Source: Nocardioidaceae bacterium
Lineage (GTDB): Bacteria > Actinomycetota > Actinomycetes > Propionibacteriales > Nocardioidaceae
Reading direction: 5' to 3'
Assembly: GCA_025980475.1 (NCBI GenBank)
Contig: JAICXL010000010.1
Span: forward strand, 1 to 47,846
Length of the DNA stretch: 47,846 bases
In this document: one piece after another, positions 23,458 through 35,630 of the stretch
Layout: every line of letters starts with the position of its first letter
Numbering within the stretch: the stretch's first letter is position 1
Position numbers and translations under genes: made by a program
The notes under the pieces: model-generated
What the model was told of the DNA's origin: nothing
The model's input: only the letters and a program-made list of their open reading frames with translations
Databases searched by the model: none

Positions 23458-25538
23458 ATGGCGGACAAGCACGGACGGAAGGCGACCGAACAGGACCTCG
23501 AAGCGCGTGGGCCCGACCGGATCCGCAACGTCGTCCTGGTCGGGCCCAGCCAGTCAGGCAAGACCACTTTGGTGGAGACGCTGCTCGCCTGTGCCGGCGC
23601 CGTCCCGCGCGCCGGCTCGGTGACGGAGGGAACCACGGTCTGCGACTTCGAGGACGGCGAGCAGCAGCACGGCCGGTCGATCTCGCTCGCCGTCGCCCCG
23701 GTGGTCCACGGAGGGACCAAGGTCAACCTGGTCGACACCCCCGGCTACGCCGACTTCGTCGGTGAGCTGCGCGCCGGGCTGCGTGCCGCCGACTGTGCGC
23801 TCTTCGTCGTCGCCGCCAACGACGGCATCGACGAGAGCACTCGCCAGCTGTGGCGCGAGTGCGACGAGGTGCGGATGCCCCGGGCGGTGGTGGTCACCAA
23901 GCTCGACCACGCCCGGGCCGACTTCGATGGCGTGCTTGCGTCCGCCCGGGCGGCCTTCGGCGACAAGGTGCTGCCGGTCTACCTGCCGCAGGACGAAGGG
24001 CTCGTCGGCCTGATCACCGGCGACCCGCAGGGGGAGGCGGCGCGCGAGCGCCGCGGCGAGCTGATCGAGGGCGTGATCGAGGAGTCCGAGGACGAGTCGC
24101 TGATGGACCGCTACCTCGGTGGGGAGCAGATAGCGGAGGACGTGCTCGTCGAGGACCTCGAGAAGGCGATCGCCCGAGGCAGCTTCTTCCCGGTGCTGCC
24201 GGTCTGCTCGACCAACGGCGTCGGTTGCGCCGAGCTGCTCGACCTCTGTGTCCGGGCGTTCCCGGCGCCGCCCGAGCACCTCCCGCCCGAGGTGTTCACC
24301 CCGGCCGGCAAGGCGGCCGACCCGATCGCGTGCGACCCGGGGGGCCCGCTGGTCGCCGAGGTCGTGAAGACCGCCAGCGACCCCTACGTCGGTCGGGTCA
24401 GCATCGTCCGGGTCTTCTCCGGCACCCTGGATCCGGACACCCCGGTGCACGTCTCCGGGCACTTCTCGTCGTTCTTCGGGCAGGACGGTGGCCACGAGGA
24501 CCACGACGAGGACGAGCGGATCGGCGTCCTGGCCCACCCGTTCGGCGGGCAGCAGGTGGTCACGAGCAGGGTCGTTGCCGGCGACATCGGCGCGATCGGC
24601 CGGCTCAGCCGGGCGGAGACCGGCGACACGCTCTCGGGCGTCGAGCTGCCGCTGGTGCTCAGGCCGTGGTCGATGCCGGAGCCGCTGCTACCGGTGGCGA
24701 TCGAGGCGGTCAGCAAGTCCGACGACGACAAGCTCTCCTCCGTACTGGCCCGCCTGTCCGCGGAGGACCCGAGCCTGCGCATCGAGCACAACGCCGAGAC
24801 CCGGCAGCTGGTGATCTGGGTGATGGGCGAGGCGCACGCCGAGGTCGCCCTCGATCGGCTCAGGGAGCGCTACGGCGTGGCGGTGCAGCAGGTCGAGCTC
24901 GTGGTGCCGCTGCGGGAGGCGTTCACCATGCCCAGCAAGGGCCACGGCCGGCACGTCAAGCAGTCCGGCGGCCACGGCCAGTACGCCATCTGCGACATCG
25001 AGGTGGAGCCACTGCCCGAGGGGAGCGGCTTCGAGTTCGTCGACAAGGTGGTCGGCGGCGCGGTGCCACGACAGTTCATCCCCTCGGTGGAGAAGGGCGT
25101 CCGGGCGCAGATGGAGCGCGGCGTGCGCAACGGCTACCCGGTCATAGACCTGCGGGTCACGCTCACCGACGGCAAGGCGCACAGCGTCGACTCCTCCGAC
25201 ATGGCCTTCCAGAGCGCGGGGGCACTGGCGCTGCGGGATGCGGCGGACGCGGGCTCGGTCGCGATGCTGGAGCCCTACGACGAGGTCGCCGTGCTCGTTC
25301 GCGACGACCTGGTCGGCGGGATCATGAGCGACCTCTCGGCGAGGCGCGGCCGACTGCTCGGCACGGACAAGGTCGGCGAGGACCGGACCCTGGTGCGCGC
25401 CCACGTGCCGCAGACCGAGCTGGCCCGCTACGCGATCGACCTGCGGTCCTCCACCCATGGCGCCGGCACCTTCACCCGGAGCTTCGCCCACTACGAGCCG
25501 ATGGGCGCGGACCTGGCCCGGCAGGTAGCCTCACGCCA

Positions 25539-25542
<4 letters not shown>
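23458..25542 (+). CDS. fusA2: Elongation factor G-like GTPase EF-G2
   Basis: A 694-residue EF-G paralogue with all five EF-G domains but an EF-G2-type G domain: P-loop GPSQSGKT (29-36), GRSIS in place of the switch-I RGITI, DTPGYADF (93-100) with Tyr where EF-G has the catalytic His, TKLD as the G4 motif, and CSTNGVG as G5. Domain IV (KQSGGHGQYA, GAVPRQFIPSVEKGV) and V (YDEVAVLVRDDLVGGIMSDLSARRG) are conserved. Mycobacterial and Thermus EF-G2 proteins are GTPases not required for normal translocation; the role here is unknown. Its stop overlaps the glgX start (GTGA), so it is coupled to trehalose genes. The ATG at 23458 is chosen over an in-frame GTG at 23425. Confidence 0.92.
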
Positions 25543-27709
<2,167 letters not shown>

Positions 27710-27710
<1 letters not shown>

Positions 27711-29977
27711 TGCCGGCCAGCACCTACCGGCTGCAGGTCAGCGCCGACTTCGACCTCTACGCCGCCGCCAGGCTGCTGCCCTACCTGCACGACCTCGGTG
27801 TCGACTGGGTCTACCTCTCCCCGCTGCTCGAGTCGGAGCCGGGGAGCACCCACGGGTACGACGTGGTCCGCCACGACTGCGTGGACCCTCCGCGGGGCGG
27901 CACCGACGGGCTGGACGCGCTGGCGACGGAGGCACACCGGCTGGGCATGGGCGTCCTGGTCGACATCGTCCCGAACCACGTCGGCGTCGCGACGCCGGTC
28001 AACAACCCGTGGTGGTGGGAGCTGCTCCGGGACGGTCGCGACGCCGTGCACGCCCCGGCCTTCGACGTCGACTGGGCCGCCGACGCGCGGGTGCGGATCC
28101 CGGTCGTCGGCGACGACGACCAGCCGTCCGAGGACGGGCCGATCCACGAGCTGTTCGTGGCGGAGGGGGAGCTGCGCTACCACGACCACCGGTTCCCGTT
28201 GGCGCCCGGCAGCTGGGCGGACGGCGACGACGCCAACGCCGTCCACGACCGGCAGCACTACCGACTGGCCAACTGGCGCACGGCCGACGACCAGCTGAAC
28301 TATCGGCGGTTCTTCGCGGTGAACAGCCTCGCGGCAGTGCGGGTGGAGGACCGCGACGTGTTCGAGCAGAGCCACGTGGAGATCCGCCGCTGGATCACCG
28401 ACGGCCTCGTCGACGGCCTGCGTGTGGACCACCCCGACGGGCTGCGGCACCCCGGGGCCTACCTCGAGGAGCTGGCCGGGCTGACCGATGGCGGCTACGT
28501 CGTGGTCGAGAAGATCCTCGAGCCCGGCGAGCACCTGCCGGCGTCCTGGGCCACCGCCGGCACGACCGGTTACGACGCGCTCGGCCACGTCGACCGGGTA
28601 CTCACCGACCCGGCCGGCGAGGAGCCGCTGACCCGGCTGGCGCCCGCCGACTACCGCGAGCTGGTGCACGGCACCAAGCGTGCCGTGGCCGACGGGATCC
28701 TGCAGTCCGAGGTGCGCCGGATCGCCCGCGACGCCGGCCTCGACCGCCCCGAGGCCTACGACGCGGTCGCCGAGCTGGCGGCCGGCTTCCCGGTCTACCG
28801 CTCCTACCTGCCGGAGGGACGGGCCCACCTCGCCGAGGCGTTCGCGCGCGCCCGTGACCGGCGACCCGGCCTGGCGGGGGTCTTCGACGAGCTGGAGCCG
28901 GTCCTCTCCGATCCGGTGCATCCGGCGGCATGGCGCTTTCAGCAGACCAGCGGCATGGTGATGGCCAAGGGCGTCGAAGACTGTGCGTTCTACCGCTACC
29001 CCCGGTTGACCTCGCTCAACGAGGTCGGTGGCGACCCCGGTGTCTTCTCGATGACCGTGGAGGAGTTCCACCACGCGATGACGGTCCGGCAGGCGCACTG
29101 GCCACAGGCCATGACGACCCTGTCCACCCACGACACGAAACGCGGTGAGGACGTCCGGGCGCGGATCGCCGTCATCGCGGAGAAGCCGCAGCGCTGGACC
29201 GCCGGGCTCGAGCAGCTGCTGTCACTCGCGGAGCTGCCCGACGCCGGGTTCGGCAACCTGCTCTGGCAGGCGGTCGTCGGCGCCTGGCCCGCCTCGCGGG
29301 AGCGGTTGCACGGCTATGCGGAGAAGGCGATGCGCGAGGCCGGTGACCGCACGACCTGGACGGCACCCGACGAGACCTACGAGACGGCGGTGCACCGTGC
29401 CGTCGACGCGTCGTTCGACGACGCCTCGGTCCACGCGCTCGTCGAGGAGCTGGTCGCCGACCTGGCCGGCCCGGGCTGGAGCAACGCCATCAGCGCCAAG
29501 GTGATCGCGCTGACCATGCCCGGCGTGCCCGACGTCTACCAGGGCAGCGAGCTGTGGGAGCAGAGCCTGGTCGACCCGGACAACCGCCGGCCGGTGGACT
29601 TCGCGGAGCGGGCCCGGATGCTCGCCTCCCTGCCCGACCGGGAGCCGGTCCCCGTCTCCGCGGCTGCCAAGCTGCAGCTCACCGCCGTCGCCCTGCGGCT
29701 GCGACGGGACCGGCCGGCGCTGTTCACGTCGTACGACGCCCTCACCGCCACCGGACCCGCCGCGGGGCACGTCATCGCCTTCGACCGCGGCGGCGCCGTG
29801 ACCGTGGCGACGCGGCTGCCGGTGGGCCTGGCGGCGCGGGGCGGGTGGGACGGCACCGCGCTCGCGCTGCCGGAGGGCACCTGGGCCGACGCGGTGACGG
29901 GGCGGACCTTCTCCGGTGACGCCCCGCTCGCGCACGTGGTCGCCGAGCACCCCGCGGCGATCCTGGTGCACCAGTGA
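27710..29977 (+). CDS. treY: Maltooligosyl trehalose synthase TreY
   Basis: GH13 enzyme that isomerises the reducing-end alpha-1,4 bond of maltodextrins to the alpha,alpha-1,1 bond of trehalose. The 755 residues begin directly with the family start (PASTYRLQ). Catalytic residues are D240 (RVDHPDG), E267 (VVVEKIL) and D475 ([10 protein letters not shown], the TreY-type motif). DIVPNHVG marks region I. It overlaps glgX by one base and treZ by four, so translation is coupled. Together with GlgX and TreZ it makes trehalose from glycogen. Confidence 0.96.
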
Positions 29978-31713
29978 GGGGCCGGTTCGACGTCTGGGCG
30001 CCGATCCCGTCCCGGGTCCGGTTGAGCGTCGGCGAGGCGGTCGTCCCGATGGAGCAGGGCGACGACGGCTGGTGGACGCCGACCGACTCGGTGCCCGACG
30101 GCGAGGTCGACTACGGCTACCTGCTCGATGACCGTCCGGAAGCACTCCCCGACCCTCGCTCACGCCGCCAGCCGTACGGGGTGCACGAGCGCTCGCGGAC
30201 CTTCGACGCGGCGTCCATCGGCTGGACCGACTCGGGCTGGACCGGGCGGCAGCTCGCCGGCGCCGTCGTCTACGAGCTGCACGTCGGCACGTTCACTTCC
30301 GAGGGCACCCTGGACGCCGTGCTGGGCAAGCTGGACCACCTGCGCGACATCGGCGTCGACTTCCTCGAGGTGATGCCGGTCAACGCGTTCAACGGCCGCT
30401 GGAACTGGGGCTACGACGGGGTGCTCTGGTCGGCGGTCCACGAGGAGTACGGCGGCCCGGCCGCCTACCAGCGGCTGGTCGACGGCTGCCACGCCGCCGG
30501 CATCGGCGTCGTCCAGGACGTCGTCTACAACCACCTGGGCCCGTCGGGGAACTACCTGCCGCTCTACGGCCCCTACCTCTCCACGTCGGGAAGCAGCACC
30601 TGGGGCTCGCACGTCAACCTCGACGGCGCGGGCTCACCGGAGGTGCGGCGCCTCATCCTCGACAACGTCGCGATGTGGCTCGACGACTACCACGTCGACG
30701 CGCTGCGCCTCGACGCGGTGCACGCGTTGGCGGACCGGTCGCCGGTGCACCTGCTGGAGGAGATGGCGGTCGAGGTGGGGGCGTTGTCGTCGTACCAGGG
30801 TCGGCCGCTCACGCTGATCGCCGAGTCCGACCTCAACGACACGCTGCTGGTGCGCCCGCGCGAGGCGGGTGGCTGGGGGCTGGACGCGCAGTGGAGCGAC
30901 GACTTCCATCACGCCGTGCACGTGGCGCTGACGGGAGAGACCAGCGGCTACTACGCGGACTTCGAGCCGCTGTCGGCACTGGCGAAGGTGTGCGAGAAGG
31001 GCTTCTTCCACGACGGGACCTGGTCGTCCTTCCGTGACCGCGCGCACGGCCACCCGGTCGACACCGCACACATGCCGACGTGGCGGCTGGTGGTCTGCAA
31101 CCAGAACCACGACCAGGTCGGCAACCGCGCCCGCGGCGACCGGCTGTCGGATCCCTCTCCCGGGCACCTCGACGACGACCAGCTTGCCTGCGCGGCGCTG
31201 CTGACGCTGGCCGGGCCGTTCTCGCCGATGCTCTTCATGGGCGAGGAGTGGGCCGCGTCGTCACCGTTCTGCTTCTTCACCTCCCACCCGGAGCCGGAGC
31301 TCGGCAGGGCGACCGCCGAGGGGCGGATCAAGGAGTTCGAGAGGATGGGCTGGGACCCTTCGGTCGTCCCGGATCCGCAGGACCCGGCGACGTTCCAGCG
31401 CTCGAAGCTGGACTGGGACGAGGCGTCGACCGGGCGGCACGCGGTCGTGCTCGAGTGCTACCGCCGGCTCGCCGGGCTGCGGCGGACGATCCCCGCGCTG
31501 ACCGATCCGTCGTTCGCCTCCACCTCCTGCACCGTCGACGGCCGGGTGTTCACGATGCAGCGCGGGGACGTGCTGATGGTCGTGAACTTCGGCGACGGTC
31601 CCGCCAGCCTGCCGGCCGGTTCGCGCGCGGTCGTCTTCGAGACGCCGTCGGGGGTGTCCCTCACCTACGGCTCGCTGTCGCTGCCGCCGCACGCGGGTGC
31701 GCTGCTCCGCTGA
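29974..31713 (+). CDS. treZ: Malto-oligosyltrehalose trehalohydrolase TreZ
   Basis: Releases trehalose from maltooligosyl trehalose. The 579 residues hold an N-terminal CBM48-like domain ([15 protein letters not shown]), the GH13 barrel with [17 protein letters not shown]247 (RLDAVHAL) as nucleophile, E284 (IAESDLND) as acid/base and D380 (QNHDQVGNR). [10 protein letters not shown] is TreZ-typical. The GTG at 29974 overlaps the treY stop (GTGA). It is the last gene of the unit; a compound hairpin follows 17 bases after the stop. Confidence 0.96.
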   Translation: MRGRFDVWAPIPSRVRLSVGEAVVPMEQGDDGWWTPTDSVPDGEVDYGYLLDDRPEALPDPRSRRQPYGVHERSRTFDAASIGWTDSGWTGRQLAGAVVYELHVGTFTSEGTLDAVLGKLDHLRDIGVDFLEVMPVNAFNGRWNWGYDGVLWSAVHEEYGGPAAYQRLVDGCHAAGIGVVQDVVYNHLGPSGNYLPLYGPYLSTSGSSTWGSHVNLDGAGSPEVRRLILDNVAMWLDDYHVDALRLDAVHALADRSPVHLLEEMAVEVGALSSYQGRPLTLIAESDLNDTLLVRPREAGGWGLDAQWSDDFHHAVHVALTGETSGYYADFEPLSALAKVCEKGFFHDGTWSSFRDRAHGHPVDTAHMPTWRLVVCNQNHDQVGNRARGDRLSDPSPGHLDDDQLACAALLTLAGPFSPMLFMGEEWAASSPFCFFTSHPEPELGRATAEGRIKEFERMGWDPSVVPDPQDPATFQRSKLDWDEASTGRHAVVLECYRRLAGLRRTIPALTDPSFASTSCTVDGRVFTMQRGDVLMVVNFGDGPASLPAGSRAVVFETPSGVSLTYGSLSLPPHAGALLR

Positions 31714-31730
31714 CGCGACACGCCCGGAAC

Positions 31731-31771
31731 TGCCGAGGAAAGGTGCTGGATATCAGCCTCGATCCTCGGCA
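31731..31771. terminator. Compound inverted repeat between convergent treZ and GNAT genes
   Basis: Perfect 9-bp arms TGCCGAGGA (31731-31739) and TCCTCGGCA (31763-31771). Inside, a second stem GCTG/CAGC flanks GATAT, separated from the outer stem by symmetric 5-base internal loops. It lies between two gene ends, so it is likely a bidirectional terminator although no T-tract is present. Confidence 0.6.
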
Positions 31772-31778
31772 CAAGCTC

Positions 31779-32276
31779 TCAGCGCAGCCGGCGGGTCATC
31801 ATCAGCACCGCGTCGTCGTCGATCGGGATGCTCGCGCCGGGTGTCACGGGCGACCAGTCGTACACCACGCCACGTCCGTCGGGGAGGTAGCCGCGCTGCA
31901 CGTACATCCGCTGCGCCGGCCCGTAGTCGGCGTAGAGCCCGACGCCGATCCCGGCCACGTCGGAGCGCTCGCCGACGATCCGCTCCGCCTCGTCCATCAG
32001 GGCGGTCGCGATGCCGCGACGGCGGAAGCCCGGCACCACGTTCAGGTCGGAGATCTCGGGAATGCCCGCCTCGACGAAGGGCTCGTACGACGACCGCCAC
32101 AGCACCGTGACATGGCCCGCGAAGATCTCGTCGGCCTCCGCCACCAGCACCGGCCGGTCGCCTGCGGACTGCTCGGCGAGGTAGCGCTCGAACAGCGCCA
32201 CCGTCTTGGCCCAGCCGAGCTCGGCATAATGAGCAGCCATCACGGGCGGGTCCTCCGCGCGCATCGACCGGATCAC
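31779..32276 (-). CDS. GNAT-family N-acetyltransferase
   Basis: A 165-residue single-domain acetyltransferase. It shows the GNAT core: FAGHVTVLW (beta 4), ISDLNVVPGFRRRGIATALMDEAE containing the acetyl-CoA pyrophosphate loop RRRGIA, and YGPAQRMYVQRGYLPDGRGVVYD near the end. The acceptor is not readable. The GTG at 32276 starts the family-like VIRSMRAED; an ATG four codons later is possible. It lies 10 bases downstream of the membrane partner of the sigma factor on the same strand, so may belong to that transcript. Confidence 0.85.
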   Translation of the reverse strand: MIRSMRAEDPPVMAAHYAELGWAKTVALFERYLAEQSAGDRPVLVAEADEIFAGHVTVLWRSSYEPFVEAGIPEISDLNVVPGFRRRGIATALMDEAERIVGERSDVAGIGVGLYADYGPAQRMYVQRGYLPDGRGVVYDWSPVTPGASIPIDDDAVLMMTRRLR

Positions 32277-32286
32277 ACCCCCATTC

Positions 32287-32916
32287 TCACTGCTGGTGGT
32301 AGACCTGCGGCCCGGCCGGCCCCTCACACGTGCCCCCGGCGATCGAGCTCGGCACCGACCACTGGTTCAGCGCCTTGCACGTCGGCACCGCCTGGCTGCC
32401 GATCAGCTGCCGCCAGGTGCCGTGGGGGGTGCCCCAGATCGCGACGTAGCCGCCCGGGCAGTCGTTGACGGCGCCCTTCGCGAAGCCGGCCGAGCTCCAG
32501 GCCTGCACCGAGATCGAGCCGCCGCCGCTGGAGCAGCTGGTGCCCTTCGGCACCTGTCCGGCCACGAAGGCACGGAACACCTGGCTGGTGCCGTGCAGCT
32601 GGTCGGCGTCGGCCGGGCCGGTCACCGTCACGCCGTCGCCCGGGTAGTGGACCAGCCGCGGCCCAGGCGGAGTGGTCGGCTGGATCGCGATCCGGTCGTT
32701 GCCCTGCGGGCCCCCGGACGGCAGCGTCACCCCGAGGACGATGCCGGTCGCGACCGCAGCAGCGGCCAGGATGGTGGCTCCGACCCTGCGGCGGGTGCGG
32801 ATGCGGCGCCCTCGCCGTACCACTGCGCCGGTCAGGTCGGCGACGGGCGCGAAGGCGGCGTTCTCCTCGAGCGAGTCGCGGAGCAGCCGCTCCAGGACGT
32901 CCTCCTGCTGGCTCAT
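32287..32916 (-). CDS. Single-pass membrane protein encoded with the sigma factor (putative anti-sigma)
   Basis: A 209-residue protein with a cytoplasmic N-terminal segment (1-44), a very basic stretch RRGRRIRTRRR, one transmembrane helix (about 45-65) and an outside domain of about 140 residues with four cysteines in short motifs (SCSSGG, NDCPGG, PTCKAL, GTCEGP) that could form two disulfides. It begins inside the end of the sigma gene (ATGA overlap), the usual layout for a sigma factor and its membrane regulator. The N-terminal segment lacks a recognisable zinc anti-sigma HxxxCxxC motif, so the anti-sigma role is inference from context only. Confidence 0.65.
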   Translation of the reverse strand: MSQQEDVLERLLRDSLEENAAFAPVADLTGAVVRRGRRIRTRRRVGATILAAAAVATGIVLGVTLPSGGPQGNDRIAIQPTTPPGPRLVHYPGDGVTVTGPADADQLHGTSQVFRAFVAGQVPKGTSCSSGGGSISVQAWSSAGFAKGAVNDCPGGYVAIWGTPHGTWRQLIGSQAVPTCKALNQWSVPSSIAGGTCEGPAGPQVYHQQ

Positions 32917-33494
32917 CGCCGTCCTCCTCTCGGGTCCAGGTCCTCGGGCATCCGGCCGCGCAGCACCTGCAGCGCCCGGTGGGTCTGGCTCTTCACGGTC
33001 CCCACCGAGCAGCCGAGCACCTCGGCGGTCTGCGGTTCCGTGAACCCCTCGTAGTAGCGGAGCACCACGGCGGCCCGTTGCCTGGGCGGCAGCTCGCGGA
33101 CCAGCTCGAAGAGCACCGTCTTCGTCTCCCGGTCCAGCTGGTCCTCCGGGGCGGCGGCCTCGGGCCCTGACTCGGGCACCGGCGTGGAGAGCGCCTCGCT
33201 GGACCGCTCCCGGCGCTTCCACGGCCGCCGCAGCAGGTTGATGTGCTCGTTGACGATCGCCCGGCGCACGTAGGCGTCGAGGGCACCTCGGTCGCACAGC
33301 CGTCCCCAGGCGAGGTAGGTCTTCACCAGCGCGGTCTGGACGACGTCCTCGGCGGTCTGCCGATGGCCGGTCACCAGGTAGGCGAACCGCAGCAGCGCCG
33401 CCTGGCGGCCCGCGACGAAGTCGACGAACTCGCGCTCGCCCTCACCGCGAGGCTCCGACGCCTGGTCGGCCTCCTGCTGGTCGGTCGTGGTCAT
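32913..33494 (-). CDS. SigE-family (ECF-type) RNA polymerase sigma factor
   Basis: A 193-residue ECF sigma factor. Region 2 spans about 23-92 (FVDFVAGRQAALLRFAYLVTG, AEDVVQTALVKTY, with the AYVRRAIVNEHINLLRR helix) and region 4 about 125-182 (LPPRQRAAVVLRYYEGFTEPQTAEVLGCS, then GTVKSQTHRALQVLR). This FVxxRxxALLRxAYLLTG type is abundant in actinomycetes. A start at GTG 33509 would lie 7 bases after the -10-like CGTGTG and is a serious alternative to ATG 33494. It is co-translated with the membrane protein downstream; its targets cannot be read, but its own promoter has an ECF look. Confidence 0.88.
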   Translation of the reverse strand: MTTTDQQEADQASEPRGEGEREFVDFVAGRQAALLRFAYLVTGHRQTAEDVVQTALVKTYLAWGRLCDRGALDAYVRRAIVNEHINLLRRPWKRRERSSEALSTPVPESGPEAAAPEDQLDRETKTVLFELVRELPPRQRAAVVLRYYEGFTEPQTAEVLGCSVGTVKSQTHRALQVLRGRMPEDLDPRGGRR

Positions 33495-33513
33495 GTGCAC
33501 CCCGCTCACAGGG

Positions 33514-33546
33514 GATCACACGGACCGCAGGGGGCAGATGGTTGCC
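33514..33546 (-). promoter_or_regulatory. ECF-type promoter GGCAACC-N17-CGTGTG upstream of the sigma gene
   Basis: On the minus strand GGCAACC (33546-33540) carries the AAC of ECF -35 elements; 17 bases later comes CGTGTGATC (33522-33514) as -10. The layout suggests autoregulation by the encoded sigma factor. Confidence 0.45.
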
Positions 33547-33553
33547 TCGGGTC

Positions 33554-34153
33554 TCAGGAATTCAGCAGCGTCTCGAAGTCGACGACATCCTCGAAGGGAT
33601 CCGTACGACGACCAGCGGGGCGCCCGCTGACCAGCGCAGCGAGCTGGCCGGCCGCCCTCTCGATCCTGGTGGCCAGCTCGCCGACGACCGAGCCCCCGCT
33701 GCCCCAGTCCTCGGACGCGGCGAACACACCGGTCGGGACGACGACGGCCTTGAGGTAGCTGAACATCGGGCGCATCGCGTGGTCGAGGACCAGCGAGTGC
33801 CGCGCCGTGCCGGCGGTGGCCGCCACCAGCACCGGCACTCCCTCGAGCGCACCAGAGTCGAGCACGTCGAAGAACATCTTGAACAGCCCCGAGTAGGAGG
33901 CGCTGAAGACCGGCGTGACCGCGATCAGGCCGTCTGCGGAGGCTACCTTCTCGATCGCCGCGGGCAGCTCACCGGCCGGGAAGCCGGTCGCGAACGCGTT
34001 GGCCAGGTCGTGGGCCAGCGGGCGCAGCTCGATGACGTCGACGACCGTGTCGGGGCCCAGCTGCGCGACCGTCGCGTCGGCGAGGAGGTCGGCCAGCAAC
34101 CGCGTCGACGACGGCTCGGACAGCCCCGCGGTGACGACGGCAAGGCGGCTCAT
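33554..34153 (-). CDS. CE1759-family FMN reductase
   Basis: NAD(P)H-dependent FMN reductase of 199 residues with a flavodoxin-like fold (LAVVTAGLSEPSSTRLLAD as the FMN phosphate loop; VTPVFSASYSGLFKMFFDVL; ATAGTARHSLVLDHAMRPMF). It belongs to the family found next to CE1758-type luciferase-like enzymes, to which it would supply reduced FMN. It overlaps the LLM gene by 4 bases (ATGA), so the two form an obligate pair. Substrate of the pair unknown. Confidence 0.88.
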   Translation of the reverse strand: MSRLAVVTAGLSEPSSTRLLADLLADATVAQLGPDTVVDVIELRPLAHDLANAFATGFPAGELPAAIEKVASADGLIAVTPVFSASYSGLFKMFFDVLDSGALEGVPVLVAATAGTARHSLVLDHAMRPMFSYLKAVVVPTGVFAASEDWGSGGSVVGELATRIERAAGQLAALVSGRPAGRRTDPFEDVVDFETLLNS

Positions 34154-35253
34154 GAGCGCACCTCTGCGGGAGCCGCCTCCACAGGGGCCGCTGACAGCGG
34201 CGAACCGTGGGCCGGCGGGTCGGACGGCACGTCAGCCGGACGGAGCGCCTCGAACTGCGGGCGCAGCGACTCGACGACCTCACCGAGCAGGTCGAGCTGC
34301 TCGAGCACGGTCTTCTGCGGCAGGCCGGCGTGGTCCATCAGGAACAGCTGACGCTGGTAGTCGCCGACGTACTCCCGGAAGCCCAGCGTCCTCTCGATCA
34401 CCTGCTGCGGCGAGCCGACGGTCAACGGCGTCTGCGCGGTGAACTCCTCCAGCGACGGGCCGTGGCCGTAGACCGGGGCGTTGTCGAAGTACGGCCGGAA
34501 CTCCCGCACCGCGTCCTGGCTGTTGCGGCGGATGAACGCCTGGCCGCCGAGCCCGACGATCGCCTGCGCGGCGGTGCCGTGGCCGTAGTGCTCGAACCGG
34601 CGGCGGTAGAGCCCGATCATCCGTTCGGTGTGCGAGGCCGGCCAGAAGATGTGGTTGGCGAAGAAGCCGTCGCCGTAGTAGGCCGCCTGCTCGGCGATCT
34701 CCGGGGACCGGATGGACCCGTGCCAGACGAACGGCGGGTTGCCGTCCAGCGGGCGCGGCACCGAGGTGAACCCCTGCAGCGGCGTGCGGAACCGGCCCTG
34801 CCAGTCGACGTTCTCCTCGCGCCACAACCGGTGCAGCAGCGCGTAGTGCTCGATCGCCAGCGGGAGGCCCTGGCGGATGTCCTTGCCGAACCAGGGGTAG
34901 ACCGGCCCGGTGTTGCCGCGGCCCATCATCAGGTCCATCCGGCCGTCGACGAGGTGCTGCAGGGTCGCGTAGTCCTCGGCGATCCTCACCGGGTCCGTCG
35001 TGGTGATCAGCGTGGTGCTCGTCGACAGCTTGATCCGCGACGTCTGCGCGCCGATGTAGGCGAGCGTCGTGGTCGGCGCGCTCGGGATGAACGGTGGGTT
35101 GTGGTGCTGCCCGGTCGCGAAGACGTCCAGGCCGACCTCCTCGGCCTTCCTGGCGATCGCGACCGTGTTCCTGATCCGCTCGTGCTCGGTCGGCGTCGCG
35201 CCGTTCGTAGGGTCGGTGGTCAGGTCACCGACGGTGAAGATCCCGAACTCCAT
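34150..35253 (-). CDS. LLM-class flavin-dependent oxidoreductase, CE1758 family
   Basis: Luciferase-like TIM-barrel monooxygenase of 367 residues using FMNH2 and O2. It has the N-terminal MEFGIFTVGDLT, the HHNPPFIPSAPTT segment near 50, TSTTLITTTDPVRIAEDYATLQHLVDGR and the MMGRGNTGPVYPWFG stretch typical of CE1758 proteins. The C-terminal 40 residues are Ala/Pro-rich and probably disordered. It is co-translated with the FMN reductase. Upstream, an 18-bp palindrome lies 20 bases before the ATG, so transcription is likely controlled by a dimeric repressor. Confidence 0.9.
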   Translation of the reverse strand: MEFGIFTVGDLTTDPTNGATPTEHERIRNTVAIARKAEEVGLDVFATGQHHNPPFIPSAPTTTLAYIGAQTSRIKLSTSTTLITTTDPVRIAEDYATLQHLVDGRMDLMMGRGNTGPVYPWFGKDIRQGLPLAIEHYALLHRLWREENVDWQGRFRTPLQGFTSVPRPLDGNPPFVWHGSIRSPEIAEQAAYYGDGFFANHIFWPASHTERMIGLYRRRFEHYGHGTAAQAIVGLGGQAFIRRNSQDAVREFRPYFDNAPVYGHGPSLEEFTAQTPLTVGSPQQVIERTLGFREYVGDYQRQLFLMDHAGLPQKTVLEQLDLLGEVVESLRPQFEALRPADVPSDPPAHGSPLSAAPVEAAPAEVRS

Positions 35254-35272
35254 GGCTGCCTCTCGCTCGATA

Positions 35273-35290
35273 TCGTTGAATCCTCAACGA
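35273..35290. promoter_or_regulatory. 18-bp palindrome upstream of LLM gene, likely operator
   Basis: TCGTTGA (35273-35279), four bases, TCAACGA (35284-35290): perfect 7-bp arms, directly upstream of a TATCGA -10-like hexamer and the LLM gene ATG at 35253. Size and symmetry fit a MarR- or TetR-type dimer; no such regulator gene is adjacent. Confidence 0.6.
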
Positions 35291-35304
35291 AGCACTCGGG
35301 CCGG

Positions 35305-35626
35305 CTATTCCTCGAGGAAGCCGACGAGGGCCTCGGCCAGCGCCTCGGGGTTCTCCTCGGCCGACGAGGTCGCCGGTGACGGCCCGCTTGGACTGCTGCG
35401 CGTGGTCGGGCCGCACCTCGGCCTTGCCCGACCGGCCGTAGCCGCGCATGTCCGGACAGACCACCGAGTAGCCGGCCTCGACAAGCCGCGGCGCCACCCG
35501 GTGCCACGTCGCGCCGGTGCGCGGGTGGCCGTGCAGGAGCAGCACCGGAGCGCCGACGCCACCGTGGCGCACCCGCAGCTCCACCTCGCCCACGTCGACC
35601 CGCTCGTCGACGAACCCGTCGAACAC
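35305..35626 (-). pseudogene. Alpha/beta hydrolase (haloacetate-dehalogenase-like) with large internal deletion
   Basis: From the GTG at 35626 the frame reads a normal alpha/beta hydrolase N-terminus: VELRVRHGGVGAPVLLLHGH (oxyanion HGH), TWHRVAPRLVEAGYSVVCPD and MRGYGRSGKAEVRPDHAQQS, then KRAVTGDLV. At about 35365-35372 it jumps into a different frame carrying a typical family C-terminus, AEENPEALAEALVGFLEE, ending at TAG 35305. Only about 107 codons remain of an expected 280-300, so the lid, the nucleophile elbow and the catalytic Asp/His are gone. The gene starts 4 bases after the potassium channel stop. Deletion plus frameshift makes it non-functional. Confidence 0.8.
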
Positions 35627-35630
35627 CCGC

